A model generated the notes under the pieces. It was given only the letters and a program-made list of their open reading frames with translations, did not search any database and was not told where the DNA came from. From contig NZ_LT717700.1 in NCBI RefSeq assembly GCF_900157385.1, positions 829,818 to 893,817 on the forward strand: a DNA stretch of 64,000 nucleotides, written 5' to 3'. Position 1 is the stretch's first letter. Every line of letters begins with the position of its first letter. Made by a program: the position numbers and the translations under genes. The stretch is from Mycobacterium terramassiliense. GTDB lineage: Bacteria > Actinomycetota > Actinomycetes > Mycobacteriales > Mycobacteriaceae. This document shows positions 54,104 through 63,255 of the stretch, one piece after another.

Positions 54104-54227
54104 GTCTGCCTCCCGAGGGAGTTGGGGTTATTGCCGCTAACAACGCCGGCGCGGCGCCAGAGCTGCCCGAATTGCGGCGATGGTGACCCATTTCACGGCG
54201 CGGAGCGCCAAAATGACGACTGATCCT

Positions 54228-54313
54228 TGGTGGCAGGTACAGGATTCGAACCTGTGTAGGCGTAAGCCGACGGATTTACAGTCCGCTCCCATTGGCCGCT
54301 CGGGCAACCTGCC
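54228..54313 (-). tRNA. tyrT: tRNA-Tyr (anticodon GTA)
   Basis: On the minus strand the 86-base gene has acceptor 5' GGCAGGT pairing with 3' ACCTGCC, a discriminator A and an encoded CCA. A D-loop, the anticodon loop CTGTAAA (anticodon GTA at 54277-54279), a long variable arm and the T-loop GTTCGAATC follow in order. The long variable arm marks it as a class II tRNA, expected for bacterial Tyr. Its 3' end points toward the accessory region and the encapsulin-like operon, the side on which mobile islands integrate. Confidence 0.96.
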
Positions 54314-54382
54314 GCCAGACAGGTTACAACGAACGGGTAGACAAGGCACAAACGGCTAGCACCGGAGGAAGGGACGGATCGG

Positions 54383-54874
54383 ATGGCTGACTCATCGTTC
54401 GACATCGTCAGCAAGGTGGACCGCCAGGAGGTCGACAACGCGCTCAATCAGGCGGCCAAGGAGCTGTCGACGCGGTTCGACTTTCGCGGCACCGACACCA
54501 AGATCGCGTGGAAGGGCGACGAGGCCATCGAACTGACCTCGTCCACCGAGGAGCGCGTCAAGGCGGCCGTCGACGTCTTCAAGGAGAAGCTGATCCGCCG
54601 CGACATCTCGATGAAGGCCTTCGACGCGGGCGAGCCGCAACCCTCCGGCAAGACCTACAAGGTCACCGGCACCCTCAAGCAGGGCATCAGCAGCGAGAAC
54701 GCCAAGAAGATCACCAAGCTCATCCGCGACGAGGGGCCCAAGAACGTCAAGACCCAGATCCAGGGCGACGAGGTCCGCGTCACCAGCAAGAAACGCGACG
54801 ACCTGCAGGCCGTGATCGCGATGCTGAAGCAGGCCGACCTGGACGTGGCCCTGCAATTCGTCAATTACCGGTAG
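54383..54874 (+). CDS. YajQ-family nucleotide-binding protein
   Basis: This 163-residue protein matches the YajQ/DUF520 family end to end: [22 protein letters not shown] at the start, [11 protein letters not shown] and [22 protein letters not shown] in the middle, and [28 protein letters not shown] at the end. The family binds RNA and, in some bacteria, cyclic di-GMP, acting in translation or virulence control. The M. tuberculosis equivalent is Rv0566c, next to tRNA-Tyr as here. It is followed closely by the BVMO gene on the same strand. Confidence 0.95.
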   Translation: MADSSFDIVSKVDRQEVDNALNQAAKELSTRFDFRGTDTKIAWKGDEAIELTSSTEERVKAAVDVFKEKLIRRDISMKAFDAGEPQPSGKTYKVTGTLKQGISSENAKKITKLIRDEGPKNVKTQIQGDEVRVTSKKRDDLQAVIAMLKQADLDVALQFVNYR

Positions 54875-54893
54875 CGGGAAGCGAGGTTCTTCG

Positions 54894-56381
54894 ATGACGG
54901 TGACTCCGCAGCAGGACGACCGCTTCGACGTCATCATCGTCGGCGCGGGCATCTCCGGCATCGACGCGGCCTACCGGATCGCCGAGCGCAACCCGGGCCT
55001 GACCTACACCATCCTGGAGCGGCGCGCGCAGATCGGCGGCACGTGGGACCTGTTCCGCTACCCCGGCGTTCGCTCCGACAGCAGCATCTTCACGCTGTCA
55101 TTTCCGTTCGAGCCGTGGACCCGGAAGGAGGGAGTGGCCGACGGCGGGCACATCCGCGAGTACCTGACCGCCACCGCGCGCAAGTACGGTATCGACCGCC
55201 ACATCCGCTTCAACAGCCATGTGCGGTCGGCGGATTGGGACTCGTCCACCGATACCTGGACGGTCACCGTCGAGCAAGACGGCGGCGAGAAGCGCTACCG
55301 CGGGCGGTTCCTGTTCTTCGCCAGCGGCTACTACAACTACGACGAGGGCTATACCCCCGACTTCCCCGGCATCGACCGCTTCGCGGGCGCCGTCGTGCAT
55401 CCCCAGCACTGGCCCGAGGATTTGGACTACACCGGCAAGAGGATCGTCGTGATCGGCAGCGGCGCCACGGCCGTCACGCTGATCCCGTCGCTGGCGGAAC
55501 GCGCCGAAAAGGTGACGATGCTGCAGCGCTCGCCGACGTATCTGATCTCGGCGTCCAAGTACGGCAAGGTCGCCGCCGTGGCCCGGATGCTGTTGCCCCG
55601 CAACGCCGCTCACCTGGTGATCCGGACGTACAGCGCGCTGACCGAGGCGGTGTTCTTCTTCCTGTCCCGCAAGGCACCGGGTTTCGTCAAGTGGCTGCTG
55701 CGGCGCAAGGCGATCAAGAAGCTGCCCGCCGGCTACGACGTCGACGTCCACTTCAAGCCGCGGTACAACCCGTGGGACCAGCGGATGTGCCTGATCCCCG
55801 ATGCCGATCTCTACAACGCCGTCAGCGGCGGTCGCGCCGAGGTGGTCACCGACCGCATCGAGGGCTTCGACGCCACCGGCATCGCGCTCGAATCGGGCAA
55901 GCACCTCGACGCCGACATCATCGTCACCGCGACCGGCCTGCAGCTGCAGGCGCTGGGCGGGGCCACCATCAGCATGGACGGTGTCGCGATCGATCACCGC
56001 GACCGCTTCGTCTACAAGGCCCACATGCTCGAGGACGTGCCCAACCTGTTCTGGTGCGTCGGTTACACGAACGCGTCGTGGACGCTGCGCGCCGACATCA
56101 CCGCGCGGGCGACGGCAAAACTGCTGGCGCACATGGCCGCCCACGGCTACACGCATGCCTACCCGCACCTGGGCAACGAGCCGATGGACGTCAAGCCGTC
56201 CTGGGACATCCAGGCCAACTACGTCAAGCGGTCGGTGCAAGCGCTGCCCAAGTCCGGCACCAAGCGGCCGTGGAATGTGCGGCAGAACTATCTCGCCGAT
56301 GCCCTCGATTACCGGTTCGACCGGATCGAGGAGGCGATGGTGTTCGGCCGGGCGGCCGACCGCGCACCGCTGGCGGGTTAG
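54894..56381 (+). CDS. Baeyer-Villiger-type flavin monooxygenase (Rv0565c-like)
   Basis: This 495-residue FAD/NADPH monooxygenase has the FAD motif IIVGAGISGIDAAYR (17-22 GAGISG), the BVMO fingerprint in RFAGAVVHPQHWPE, and the NADPH Rossmann motif IVVIGSGATAVTLIP. GSGATAVTL together with the ATGL-x-x-QALGG end block is typical of EthA/MymA-like enzymes. Such enzymes oxygenate ketones, aldehydes or thiocarbonyl compounds, and EthA-type members can activate thioamide prodrugs. The start follows yajQ by 19 bases. Its stop overlaps the convergent protease gene by four bases. Confidence 0.9.
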   Translation: MTVTPQQDDRFDVIIVGAGISGIDAAYRIAERNPGLTYTILERRAQIGGTWDLFRYPGVRSDSSIFTLSFPFEPWTRKEGVADGGHIREYLTATARKYGIDRHIRFNSHVRSADWDSSTDTWTVTVEQDGGEKRYRGRFLFFASGYYNYDEGYTPDFPGIDRFAGAVVHPQHWPEDLDYTGKRIVVIGSGATAVTLIPSLAERAEKVTMLQRSPTYLISASKYGKVAAVARMLLPRNAAHLVIRTYSALTEAVFFFLSRKAPGFVKWLLRRKAIKKLPAGYDVDVHFKPRYNPWDQRMCLIPDADLYNAVSGGRAEVVTDRIEGFDATGIALESGKHLDADIIVTATGLQLQALGGATISMDGVAIDHRDRFVYKAHMLEDVPNLFWCVGYTNASWTLRADITARATAKLLAHMAAHGYTHAYPHLGNEPMDVKPSWDIQANYVKRSVQALPKSGTKRPWNVRQNYLADALDYRFDRIEEAMVFGRAADRAPLAG

Positions 56382-57850
56382 CGGTTGGCTCCCTGAGCGG
56401 ATTCGTCACCAAGTATCGCTTTGCCGCAGCTCGGACAGAACTTTTCCGCGGGGTGGTGTTCGGCTCCGCAACCCGAACAGAAATGGGGTTCCGCCGGCGC
56501 GTGTGTCGGTGCCACGCCGATGAGCCGGGCAGCACCGATTTTGATGCCCCGTGCAGAAACCCGTTTCTCGGTGCCGGGACGCTTGCCCGAAATCAGCTGC
56601 AACCCCGGCGCATTTGCCGAGGTGTCGAGGTGCCAACGGTTTCGCACCACCATGAAGGTCAGACCGGCGGCGGCGGCGAGCACCAGAGCGACGCTACCGG
56701 TGATGTACCACAGCAGGTGCGCGCCGCTGAGCACCGAGAAATCGCCGTGCTGCTGGCGCAGGTTGGCCGCGCTGGTCCGGAGATCTACCAGCCCGGGGTA
56801 GTCGGGTGACATCGACAGGGTCTGGTCGAAGTCGTCGATCGCCTCGCTGTATTGGCCGGCGTAGTAATGCTTGAGCCCTTTGCGGTAGTACAGGTCGGCG
56901 GGTCCCAACGCCGCCTTGACGCCCTTGCTCGCCAAGATCGCCGCCAGCCCGTCGGCCGGCGCCACGAAGTTGAACGGTTGCGGTTCGCCGAGGGGGGCGA
57001 AGCTGTTCACGCCGATCACCTTGCCGTCGAGCGCGACCGTCGGGCCGCCGCTCATGCCCTCGGACACCGGGGCATCGATCTCATACTCCGCGGCCGACCC
57101 CATCGTCGACTTCTTGCTGACCTTGCCGCTCTTGTTGGTCGGGTCCAGCGACGGGCCGGTGACGTTCTCGGTGCTCTGCGAAAAGCCCACCGCAAGAACC
57201 GGGGTGCCGATGCTGACGTCGGCGTCGGCGGCCAGCTCCGACGACGGCAGGTTGTGCTTGTCCACCTTGAGAAGCGCGACGTCGCCCTTGCCGAGCGGCC
57301 GGAAATCCACGACGTTGGCCGCGACCTTGCCCGCGATCGTGGTGCCGGTGCCGTACGTCAGCGCGAGGCTGACTTCCGGGCCCCGGTCGGCGGTGTTGCC
57401 CTCGACCTTCGCGTTCTTTTGCAGCCATTCCAGCGCCGCGGCCGGAGTCCGCCCTTCGGGCGCGTCGGGGAACTGCGTCATGTATTCCTTGGCCGCCCGT
57501 TTGAGTATCAGCAGCTTGGCGGTGTCCGGATCGACGCAATGACCCGCAGTGGCCACCCAACCGTCGGGATTGATGACGAACGCGGTGCAGGCCCAGACCG
57601 CGATGAACGGCATGGTGGTCCCCGGGCCGAACTGAGACAGGATCTGGCCGTCGGGCAGCCGGACCGCGCCATAACTCTGGCCGGCGAGATACATGACGGC
57701 CGGCCGTATCATCGCCGCCGCCTTTTCCTCCGGGTTGGCCTGCGGGCGACCGCCGTCGGCGGCCGCGACGCCCGGGGAACCGACCGACACCGCGAGAGCA
57801 GCCGCGGCCAGCGACGCGAATACGCGGCCCCGTCGAGCGTGTCCGGGCAT
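56378..57850 (-). CDS. Membrane trypsin-like serine protease with C-terminal zinc ribbon
   Basis: This 490-residue protein has an N-terminal signal peptide (FASLAAAALAVSVGSPGVAAA). A trypsin-like domain (about 50-305) carries His in VATAGHCVD, Asp in GKGDVALLKVD and the nucleophile Ser in VSEGMSGGPTV. A TPR-like helical segment (about 320-355, YYRKGLKHYYAGQYSEAIDDF) follows. After it come a membrane segment (about 380-402) and a C-terminal zinc ribbon with FCSGCG...KFCPSCGKAI. If the segments are as read, the protease domain is outside and the zinc ribbon in the cytosol. The start is the ATG with GAGGGAGG upstream; a longer frame is unlikely. It is divergent from gpsA. Confidence 0.86.
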   Translation of the reverse strand: MPGHARRGRVFASLAAAALAVSVGSPGVAAADGGRPQANPEEKAAAMIRPAVMYLAGQSYGAVRLPDGQILSQFGPGTTMPFIAVWACTAFVINPDGWVATAGHCVDPDTAKLLILKRAAKEYMTQFPDAPEGRTPAAALEWLQKNAKVEGNTADRGPEVSLALTYGTGTTIAGKVAANVVDFRPLGKGDVALLKVDKHNLPSSELAADADVSIGTPVLAVGFSQSTENVTGPSLDPTNKSGKVSKKSTMGSAAEYEIDAPVSEGMSGGPTVALDGKVIGVNSFAPLGEPQPFNFVAPADGLAAILASKGVKAALGPADLYYRKGLKHYYAGQYSEAIDDFDQTLSMSPDYPGLVDLRTSAANLRQQHGDFSVLSGAHLLWYITGSVALVLAAAAGLTFMVVRNRWHLDTSANAPGLQLISGKRPGTEKRVSARGIKIGAARLIGVAPTHAPAEPHFCSGCGAEHHPAEKFCPSCGKAILGDESAQGANR

Positions 57851-57999
57851 GAAACCTCCCTCGTGGCAGACCTGTACTTGTGACGATCCGGCAGATCCGG
57901 CCGGGGAGGTAGGGACCGAAGTCACCTGCCCTGAGGCCGTTGGGTTGGACTGAGGTGAACTGCTTCTAAATCTCGGATGTCGGCAATACGCTGGTCGCC

Positions 58000-59025
58000 A
58001 TGGCAGCTGACAAGCGCGAACCCCGGGTCGTTGTCCTCGGTGGAGGTTCCTGGGGAACCACCGTGGCCTCCATCTGCGCGCGGCGCGGACCGACGTTGCA
58101 ATGGGTGCGCTCAGAGGCGACCGCCAAGGACATCAACGAGGACCACCGCAACAGCCGCTATCTCGGCAACGACGTCATCCTGAGCGACACCTTGCGCGCC
58201 ACCACCGACTTCGCGGAAGCGGCCAACTGCGCCGACGTCGTGGTCATGGGCGTGCCCTCGCATGGCTTCCGTGGCGTGCTGACCGAGCTGGCCCGCGAGC
58301 TGCGGCCGTGGGTTCCGGTGGTGTCGCTGGTCAAGGGCCTCGAGCAGGGCACCAACATGCGGATGTCGCAGATCATCGAGGAGGTGCTGCCGGGTCACCC
58401 GGCGGGCATCCTGGCCGGCCCCAACATCGCGCGCGAGGTGGGCGAGGGCTACGCGGCCGCGGCCGTGCTGGCCATGCCCGACCAACACCTGGCGACCCGG
58501 CTGTCGGGTTTGTTCCGGACCCGGCGCTTCCGCGTGTACACCACTGACGATGTCGTCGGCGTCGAGATGGCCGGCGCGCTGAAGAACGTCTACGCCATTT
58601 CGGTCGGGATGGGCTACTCGCTGGGCATCGGGGAGAACACCCGCGCCCTGGTGATCGCGCGCGCGTTGCGGGAGATGACGAAGCTCGGCGTGGCGATGGG
58701 CGGTGATCCGGACACCTTCCCCGGGCTGGCCGGCCTCGGTGACCTGATCGTGACCTGCACCAGCCAGCGCAGCCGCAACCGGCACGTCGGGGAGCAACTG
58801 GGTGCCGGCAAGCCGATCGACGAGATCATCTCGTCGATGAACCAGGTCGCCGAGGGCGTCAAGGCCGCCAGCGTGATCATGGAGTTCGCCAATGAGTTTG
58901 GCCTGAATATGCCGATTGCCCGCGAGGTGGACGCCGTGATCAATCACGGCTCGACCGTCGAGGAGGCCTACCGCGGCCTGATGGTCGAGGTTCCCGGGCA
59001 CGAGGTGCACGGCTCGGGGTTCTGA
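58000..59025 (+). CDS. gpsA: Glycerol-3-phosphate dehydrogenase [NAD(P)+]
   Basis: This 341-residue cytosolic enzyme reduces dihydroxyacetone phosphate to glycerol-3-phosphate for phospholipid synthesis. It has the N-terminal VVLGGGSWGTTVA (14-19 GGGSWG) nucleotide motif and the catalytic Lys in VEMAGALKNVYAI. The block LVTCTSQRSRNRHVG, with LAGLGDLIVTC before it, is the family signature. The usual SGPSFA block reads AGPNIAREV, a tolerated variant. The M. tuberculosis counterpart is gpdA1 (Rv0564c), in the same neighbourhood. The start ATG follows the divergent region shared with the protease. Confidence 0.95.
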   Translation: MAADKREPRVVVLGGGSWGTTVASICARRGPTLQWVRSEATAKDINEDHRNSRYLGNDVILSDTLRATTDFAEAANCADVVVMGVPSHGFRGVLTELARELRPWVPVVSLVKGLEQGTNMRMSQIIEEVLPGHPAGILAGPNIAREVGEGYAAAAVLAMPDQHLATRLSGLFRTRRFRVYTTDDVVGVEMAGALKNVYAISVGMGYSLGIGENTRALVIARALREMTKLGVAMGGDPDTFPGLAGLGDLIVTCTSQRSRNRHVGEQLGAGKPIDEIISSMNQVAEGVKAASVIMEFANEFGLNMPIAREVDAVINHGSTVEEAYRGLMVEVPGHEVHGSGF

Positions 59026-59230
59026 AGCAACCAAACAACTCGTAACGATAATATTTGCATTCGATATGGGGCAGGCCCGTTGGCTTGACCTGCGGTTTGA
59101 CGGCCCCCTACCGTCGAACGAGGTAGCCAGGCTGTTGCCGGCCGATTGGCGCGGTCGTAATTGATTGTGCGCCAATGAGCTACGCCGACGTAGCGAAGTC
59201 CCCGCTCACACCTAACGACGGAAGCGACCG

Positions 59231-60775
59231 ATGCAAAACATCGAACAGCTCGGCGATCAACAAATTCTTCAGGCCCGCAACGAATCACGGCGGGACTGGA
59301 TCAGATCGGTTGTCCGCCACGACCTGCCGTCTTCACTCGTGGTGTTCCTGGTCGCATTGCCGTTATCGCTGGGAATCGCGATCGCGTCGAACGCGCCCGT
59401 GCTCGCGGGTCTGATCGCCGCGATTGTCGGTGGCGTCATCGCCGGAGCCATCGGCGGATCGCCGTTGCAGGTCAGTGGTCCGGCGGCCGGCCTGACCGTC
59501 GTGGTCGCCGATCTCATCTCCGACTTCGGTTGGGGGGTAACGTGTTTGATCACCGCTTTGGCGGGCGTGCTGCAAGTCTTGTTGGGACTCAGCCGTATTG
59601 CGCGGGCGGCGCTGGCGATCTCACCGGTCGTCGTGCATGCCATGCTGGCCGGCATCGGGATCACGATCGCGCTGCAACAGGCGCACGTATTGCTGGGCGG
59701 GAAATCCAAAAGCTCGGCCTGGCACAACCTCATCGGCCTGCCGGGGCAGATCATCGACTCGCACCGGCCCGGCGTGCTGCTGGGCGCGCTGGTGATCGCC
59801 ATCCTGGTGGCCTGGCGCTGGGTACCGGCCCGGTTGCGCTTCGTCCCGGGTCCGCTGGTCGCCATCGTCGCGGTGACGATCATCTCGTTGGTCTTGCCGT
59901 TCCACGTGCGCCGGATCGAGATCGACTCGTCGCCGCTCAACGCGCTGCGCCTGCCCGACCTCCCGCACGGCAACTGGGGCGCGGTGGCGATCGGGGTCAT
60001 CACCATCACCCTGATCGCCAGCGTCGAAAGCCTGCTGTCGGCGGTGTCGGTCGATAGGATGCACAACGGCCCGCGCACCGATTTCAACCGCGAGTTGATC
60101 GGGCAGGGCACCGCCAACATCGTGTCGGGGACCATCGGCGGGCTGCCGATCACCGGTGTAATCGTGCGCAGCTCGACCAATGTCAACGCGGGCGCCCGGT
60201 CGCGCGCCTCGTCGATCATGCACGGTTTCTGGATCCTGCTGTTCACGGTGCCCTTCGCGGAGCTGGTCGAGGAGATCCCGACCGCGGCGCTGGCCGGGCT
60301 GCTGATCGTCATCGGCATTCAGCTGCTGAAGCCGGCGCACATCGAAACGGCAACGAAGCACGGGGATCTCGCCGTCTACATCGTGACCGCGGTCAGCGTC
60401 GTCTTCCTCAACCTGCTGCACGGCGTGCTGATCGGCCTCGCCCTGGCCATCGCGTTAACCGGATGGCGGGTGATCTGGGCCAGAGTCGAGGCCAGACCGG
60501 TCGGGCAGGATTGGCAGGTGCTGATCGAGGGGCCGGCGTGTACCTTCCTGGCCCTGCCGCGGCTGACGCGCGTGCTGGCGTCCGTCCCGGCCGGAACGAT
60601 TGTGACGGTTGACCTTTCGGTGAACTACCTCGATCACGCCGCGCATCAGGCGATCGGGGACTGGCAGCGCCAGTTCGAGGCCACCGGTGGCACGGTCGTG
60701 ATCCGGGGCGTGCTCGAGACGGGGCACTTCGCGGCTAGGGCGCGCGGAACCGTCGACGATCGACGTGCGGCCTAA
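59231..60775 (+). CDS. SulP-family anion transporter
   Basis: This 514-residue transporter has about 12 membrane helices of the SulP/SLC26 fold. It includes the signature region VFLVALPLSLGIAIASNAPVLAG and the core site GGSPLQVSGPAAGLTVVV, then a C-terminal STAS-like domain (about 425-505). Family members carry sulfate, bicarbonate or other anions by proton or sodium symport. Unlike M. tuberculosis Rv3273 it has no fused carbonic anhydrase. The N-terminal 25 residues are soluble. The upstream 205 bases hold no gene; an AT-rich ATAATATTTG near 59050 may be promoter. It is convergent with the frameshifted HicB-like gene (four-base overlap). Confidence 0.88.
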   Translation: MQNIEQLGDQQILQARNESRRDWIRSVVRHDLPSSLVVFLVALPLSLGIAIASNAPVLAGLIAAIVGGVIAGAIGGSPLQVSGPAAGLTVVVADLISDFGWGVTCLITALAGVLQVLLGLSRIARAALAISPVVVHAMLAGIGITIALQQAHVLLGGKSKSSAWHNLIGLPGQIIDSHRPGVLLGALVIAILVAWRWVPARLRFVPGPLVAIVAVTIISLVLPFHVRRIEIDSSPLNALRLPDLPHGNWGAVAIGVITITLIASVESLLSAVSVDRMHNGPRTDFNRELIGQGTANIVSGTIGGLPITGVIVRSSTNVNAGARSRASSIMHGFWILLFTVPFAELVEEIPTAALAGLLIVIGIQLLKPAHIETATKHGDLAVYIVTAVSVVFLNLLHGVLIGLALAIALTGWRVIWARVEARPVGQDWQVLIEGPACTFLALPRLTRVLASVPAGTIVTVDLSVNYLDHAAHQAIGDWQRQFEATGGTVVIRGVLETGHFAARARGTVDDRRAA

Positions 60776-61169
60776 TCGAAGCCGGACAGCCCGAAGGTGT
60801 CGCTCGGCGAGCGGCCGCTGAGCTTCTGAACGATCCACTGGTTCATCGAAACCCCCTGTTCGACGGCCTCCAGAGCGAGGCGGGCATGCAGCTCCGGGGA
60901 TGTTCTGACGCTGAACGTTCCGCTGTAGCCGCGTTCGGAAAGCGGTGTGGGACGGAGTCTCCGCAGGCGCGCAGGCTCTCCAGATGTTCGATGAGCGCCT
61001 CCTCGACGGCGGCGACGGCCTGTGGCGCGGTCGGCGCCTCGCGCCTCAGGTAAGGCAGCTCGACGCACACACCTACGTACCCGTGGTAATGGCGCGACCA
61101 TTCGGCGCGGAAGGTGTAATGACCCACGCGCGATGTGATACCGCATGCGCTATCGAATTCGCGAGTCAC
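60772..61169 (-). pseudogene. HicB-like antitoxin-type gene broken by a one-base deletion
   Basis: Two overlapping frames on the minus strand complement one another. The first encodes YTFRAEWSRHYHGYVGVCVELPYL and EEALIEHLESLRACGDSVP, the RNase H-like fold of HicB-type proteins. The second, one frame apart, continues PLSERGYSGTFSVRTSPELHARLALEAVEQGVSMNQWIVQKL, the C-terminal ribbon-helix-helix part. They meet at a three-G run (plus strand 60949-60951); inserting one base there would restore 132 continuous residues. It is therefore a frameshifted gene or a sequencing error. No hicA-like toxin gene is adjacent, so in any case it is an orphan. Confidence 0.75.
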
Positions 61170-61279
61170 TCATCCCCAAGACGAGCCGGGCTCTCGAGAA
61201 GAGATGACTTGCCCCGAATTCGGTAGCACATGCGCTACCACGTTGCGCTGCGGGCAGCCGGGCCCGGTTCATCGGCCGA

Positions 61280-62134
61280 TCAGCCGCGCGCCATCGCCTC
61301 CAGCCGGCGGATGCGGTCCTCGATCGGCGGGTGCGTGGAGAACAGCGAACCGATCCGCTCGCCCGCGCGGAACGGGTTGGCGATCATCAGGTGCGCCTGG
61401 CTGGCCAGCTGCGGCTCCGGGGGCAGCGGCGCGAGCTGAACCCCGCCGGAGATCTTTCGCAGCGCCGACGCCAGGGCCAGCGGGTCACCCGTCAGCACGG
61501 CACCCGACTCGTCCGCCTGGTACTCGCGGGACCGGGACACGGCCAGCCGGACCACCGTCGCGGCGATCGGGCCCAGCAACGAAACCAGCAGCATCGCAAA
61601 GGGGTTGCCGCCGTCTCGGTTTCCCCCGCCGAAGAACATCGCCATGTAGGACAAGGCGGTGATCACCGACGCCATCGCGCCGGCGATGCAGGAGATCAGG
61701 ATGTCGCGGTTGTAGACGTGCGAAAGCTCGTGGCCCAGCACGGCGCGCAACTCGCGCTCGTCGAGGAGCCCCAAGATGCCGGTGGTGCAGCACACCGCCG
61801 CATTGCGCGGGTTGCGCCCGGTGGCGAACGCGTTGGGCGCGTTCGTGTCGCTGATGTACAGCCGCGGCATCGGCTGGTGCGCCGAGGTGGCCAGCTCGCG
61901 CACGATCCGATACATCACCGGCGCCTGCAGCTCGGAAACCGGCTGCGCGTGCATGGCCCGCAGCGCCAGCTTGTCGCTGTTGAAGTAGGTGTAGGCGTTC
62001 ATGCCGATGGCGAACAGCACGGCCAGCCACATCGCCGTCCTGCCGAACAACGAGCCGACAAACACGATCAACGCGGACATACCGACCAACAGGGCGAAGG
62101 TCTTCAGCCAGTTGGCCTGCGGATGCCAGGTCAT
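61280..62134 (-). CDS. htpX: Membrane zinc metalloprotease HtpX
   Basis: HtpX is a membrane M48 metalloprotease that clears misfolded membrane proteins under stress. The 284-residue protein has two N-terminal membrane segments (about 10-50). The catalytic H-E-x-x-H is at 135-139 (HELSH), two further membrane segments follow (about 150-195), and the third zinc ligand Glu is in [10 protein letters not shown]. The C-terminus [16 protein letters not shown] is the family ending. The M. tuberculosis counterpart is Rv0563. Its promoter lies in the 80-base gap to grcC1. Confidence 0.95.
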   Translation of the reverse strand: MTWHPQANWLKTFALLVGMSALIVFVGSLFGRTAMWLAVLFAIGMNAYTYFNSDKLALRAMHAQPVSELQAPVMYRIVRELATSAHQPMPRLYISDTNAPNAFATGRNPRNAAVCCTTGILGLLDERELRAVLGHELSHVYNRDILISCIAGAMASVITALSYMAMFFGGGNRDGGNPFAMLLVSLLGPIAATVVRLAVSRSREYQADESGAVLTGDPLALASALRKISGGVQLAPLPPEPQLASQAHLMIANPFRAGERIGSLFSTHPPIEDRIRRLEAMARG

Positions 62135-62216
62135 CAGTGTCCTCCTTGGAGCGTTACCTCATCGCTCATTGAACGCTTGAAACGGCGGTGGAGGTTCCGC
62201 CGGGTCCGTGGCACCG

Positions 62217-63245
62217 TCAACCGTGCCGGCTCACCGTGTAGTCGATCAGCGTCTCCATCGCGCGCCGGCCCGGGACCTCGGGCAATAAGGCCAGCTCCTG
62301 GCGCGCCCGCGCCGCATACTGCGCCAGGAAATCCTTGGCCTTGGCCATCCCGGGTGACGCACGCAACAGCGTCAACGCCTCGGCCACCGCCGCGTCGTCG
62401 GTGACGGGCCCGGACAGCAGCTCGCGCAGCCGCGCCGCCTCGGGCCCCGGCTCCCGCAGCGCGTAAACCATCGGCAGGGTGTGCACCCCTTCGCGGACAT
62501 CGGTCCCGGGCAACTTGCCGGACTCGTGCGAGTCGCTGTCGATGTCGATGATGTCGTCGGAAATCTGGAACGCGGTGCCCACGATGCCGCCCAGGCGGCT
62601 CAGCCGCTCCACCTGCTCGCCGTCGGCGCCGGAGAACATCGCCCCGAACCGGCCCGCCGCCGAGATCAGGCACGCCGTCTTCTCGTACACCACCTTCAGG
62701 TAGTGCTCGACCGGATCCGCGCCCTCGGCCCCCTCCCTCAAGCCCCGGGTTTCGCGCATCTGGCCGGTCACCAGCTGCGCGAACGTCTCGGCGATGAGCC
62801 GCACCGCCTCCGGCCCGAGCCGCGACACCAACCGCGACGCCGTCGCGAACAGGTAGTCACCGGCGAGGATCGCGACGCTGTTGCCCCAGCGCACGTTGGC
62901 GGTGGGCGTGCCGCGGCGGACCTCCGCCTCGTCCATCACGTCGTCGTGGTAGAGCGTGGCCAGGTGCACCAACTCGATGACGGCGCCGGCGATCGTCACC
63001 TCCCCCGCGTCCGGGTCGGGCCCGATCTGCGCGGACAACACGGTGAACAGCGGCCGGAACCGCTTGCCGCCGGCCTTGAACAGATACGTCAGCGAATCGG
63101 TCATCACCTCGTCGGCGCCGCGCAGCTCGTCGTCCATGAGCTGCTCGATTCGGCCGACTCCCACGCGCACGGTCTCGGCGAAAACGGCATCCCCGAAGTC
63201 AATGCCGGCCACCACCGTCTCCGGAGTCCTCACCCGACCAAACAT
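62217..63245 (-). CDS. grcC1: Polyprenyl diphosphate synthase GrcC1
   Basis: This 338-342-residue E-type prenyl synthase has DDVMD in LYHDDVMDEAEVRRG and a canonical second motif DDIID in FQISDDIIDID, plus GGKRFRPLF. It is the M. tuberculosis GrcC1 (Rv0562) equivalent and is thought to make the long chain for menaquinone. Starts at ATG 63245 and GTG 63233 are both possible; the homologue begins at the position of the GTG. It is divergent from the menJ gene with about 11 bases between starts, so both are likely controlled together. Contrast its second motif with DDLLN of the synthase in the encapsulin-like operon. Confidence 0.92.
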   Translation of the reverse strand: MFGRVRTPETVVAGIDFGDAVFAETVRVGVGRIEQLMDDELRGADEVMTDSLTYLFKAGGKRFRPLFTVLSAQIGPDPDAGEVTIAGAVIELVHLATLYHDDVMDEAEVRRGTPTANVRWGNSVAILAGDYLFATASRLVSRLGPEAVRLIAETFAQLVTGQMRETRGLREGAEGADPVEHYLKVVYEKTACLISAAGRFGAMFSGADGEQVERLSRLGGIVGTAFQISDDIIDIDSDSHESGKLPGTDVREGVHTLPMVYALREPGPEAARLRELLSGPVTDDAAVAEALTLLRASPGMAKAKDFLAQYAARARQELALLPEVPGRRAMETLIDYTVSRHG

Positions 63246-63255
63246 ACTGGTGAGC

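Noticed and set aside
54228..54313. Integrase-mediated island with att sites at tRNA-Tyr
   Set aside because: No integrase gene and no second copy of the tRNA 3' end was seen, so only the position is suggestive.
60945..61226. Plus-strand frame over the HicB-like gene
   Set aside because: It is antisense to the better-supported frameshifted gene and has no recognisable domain.
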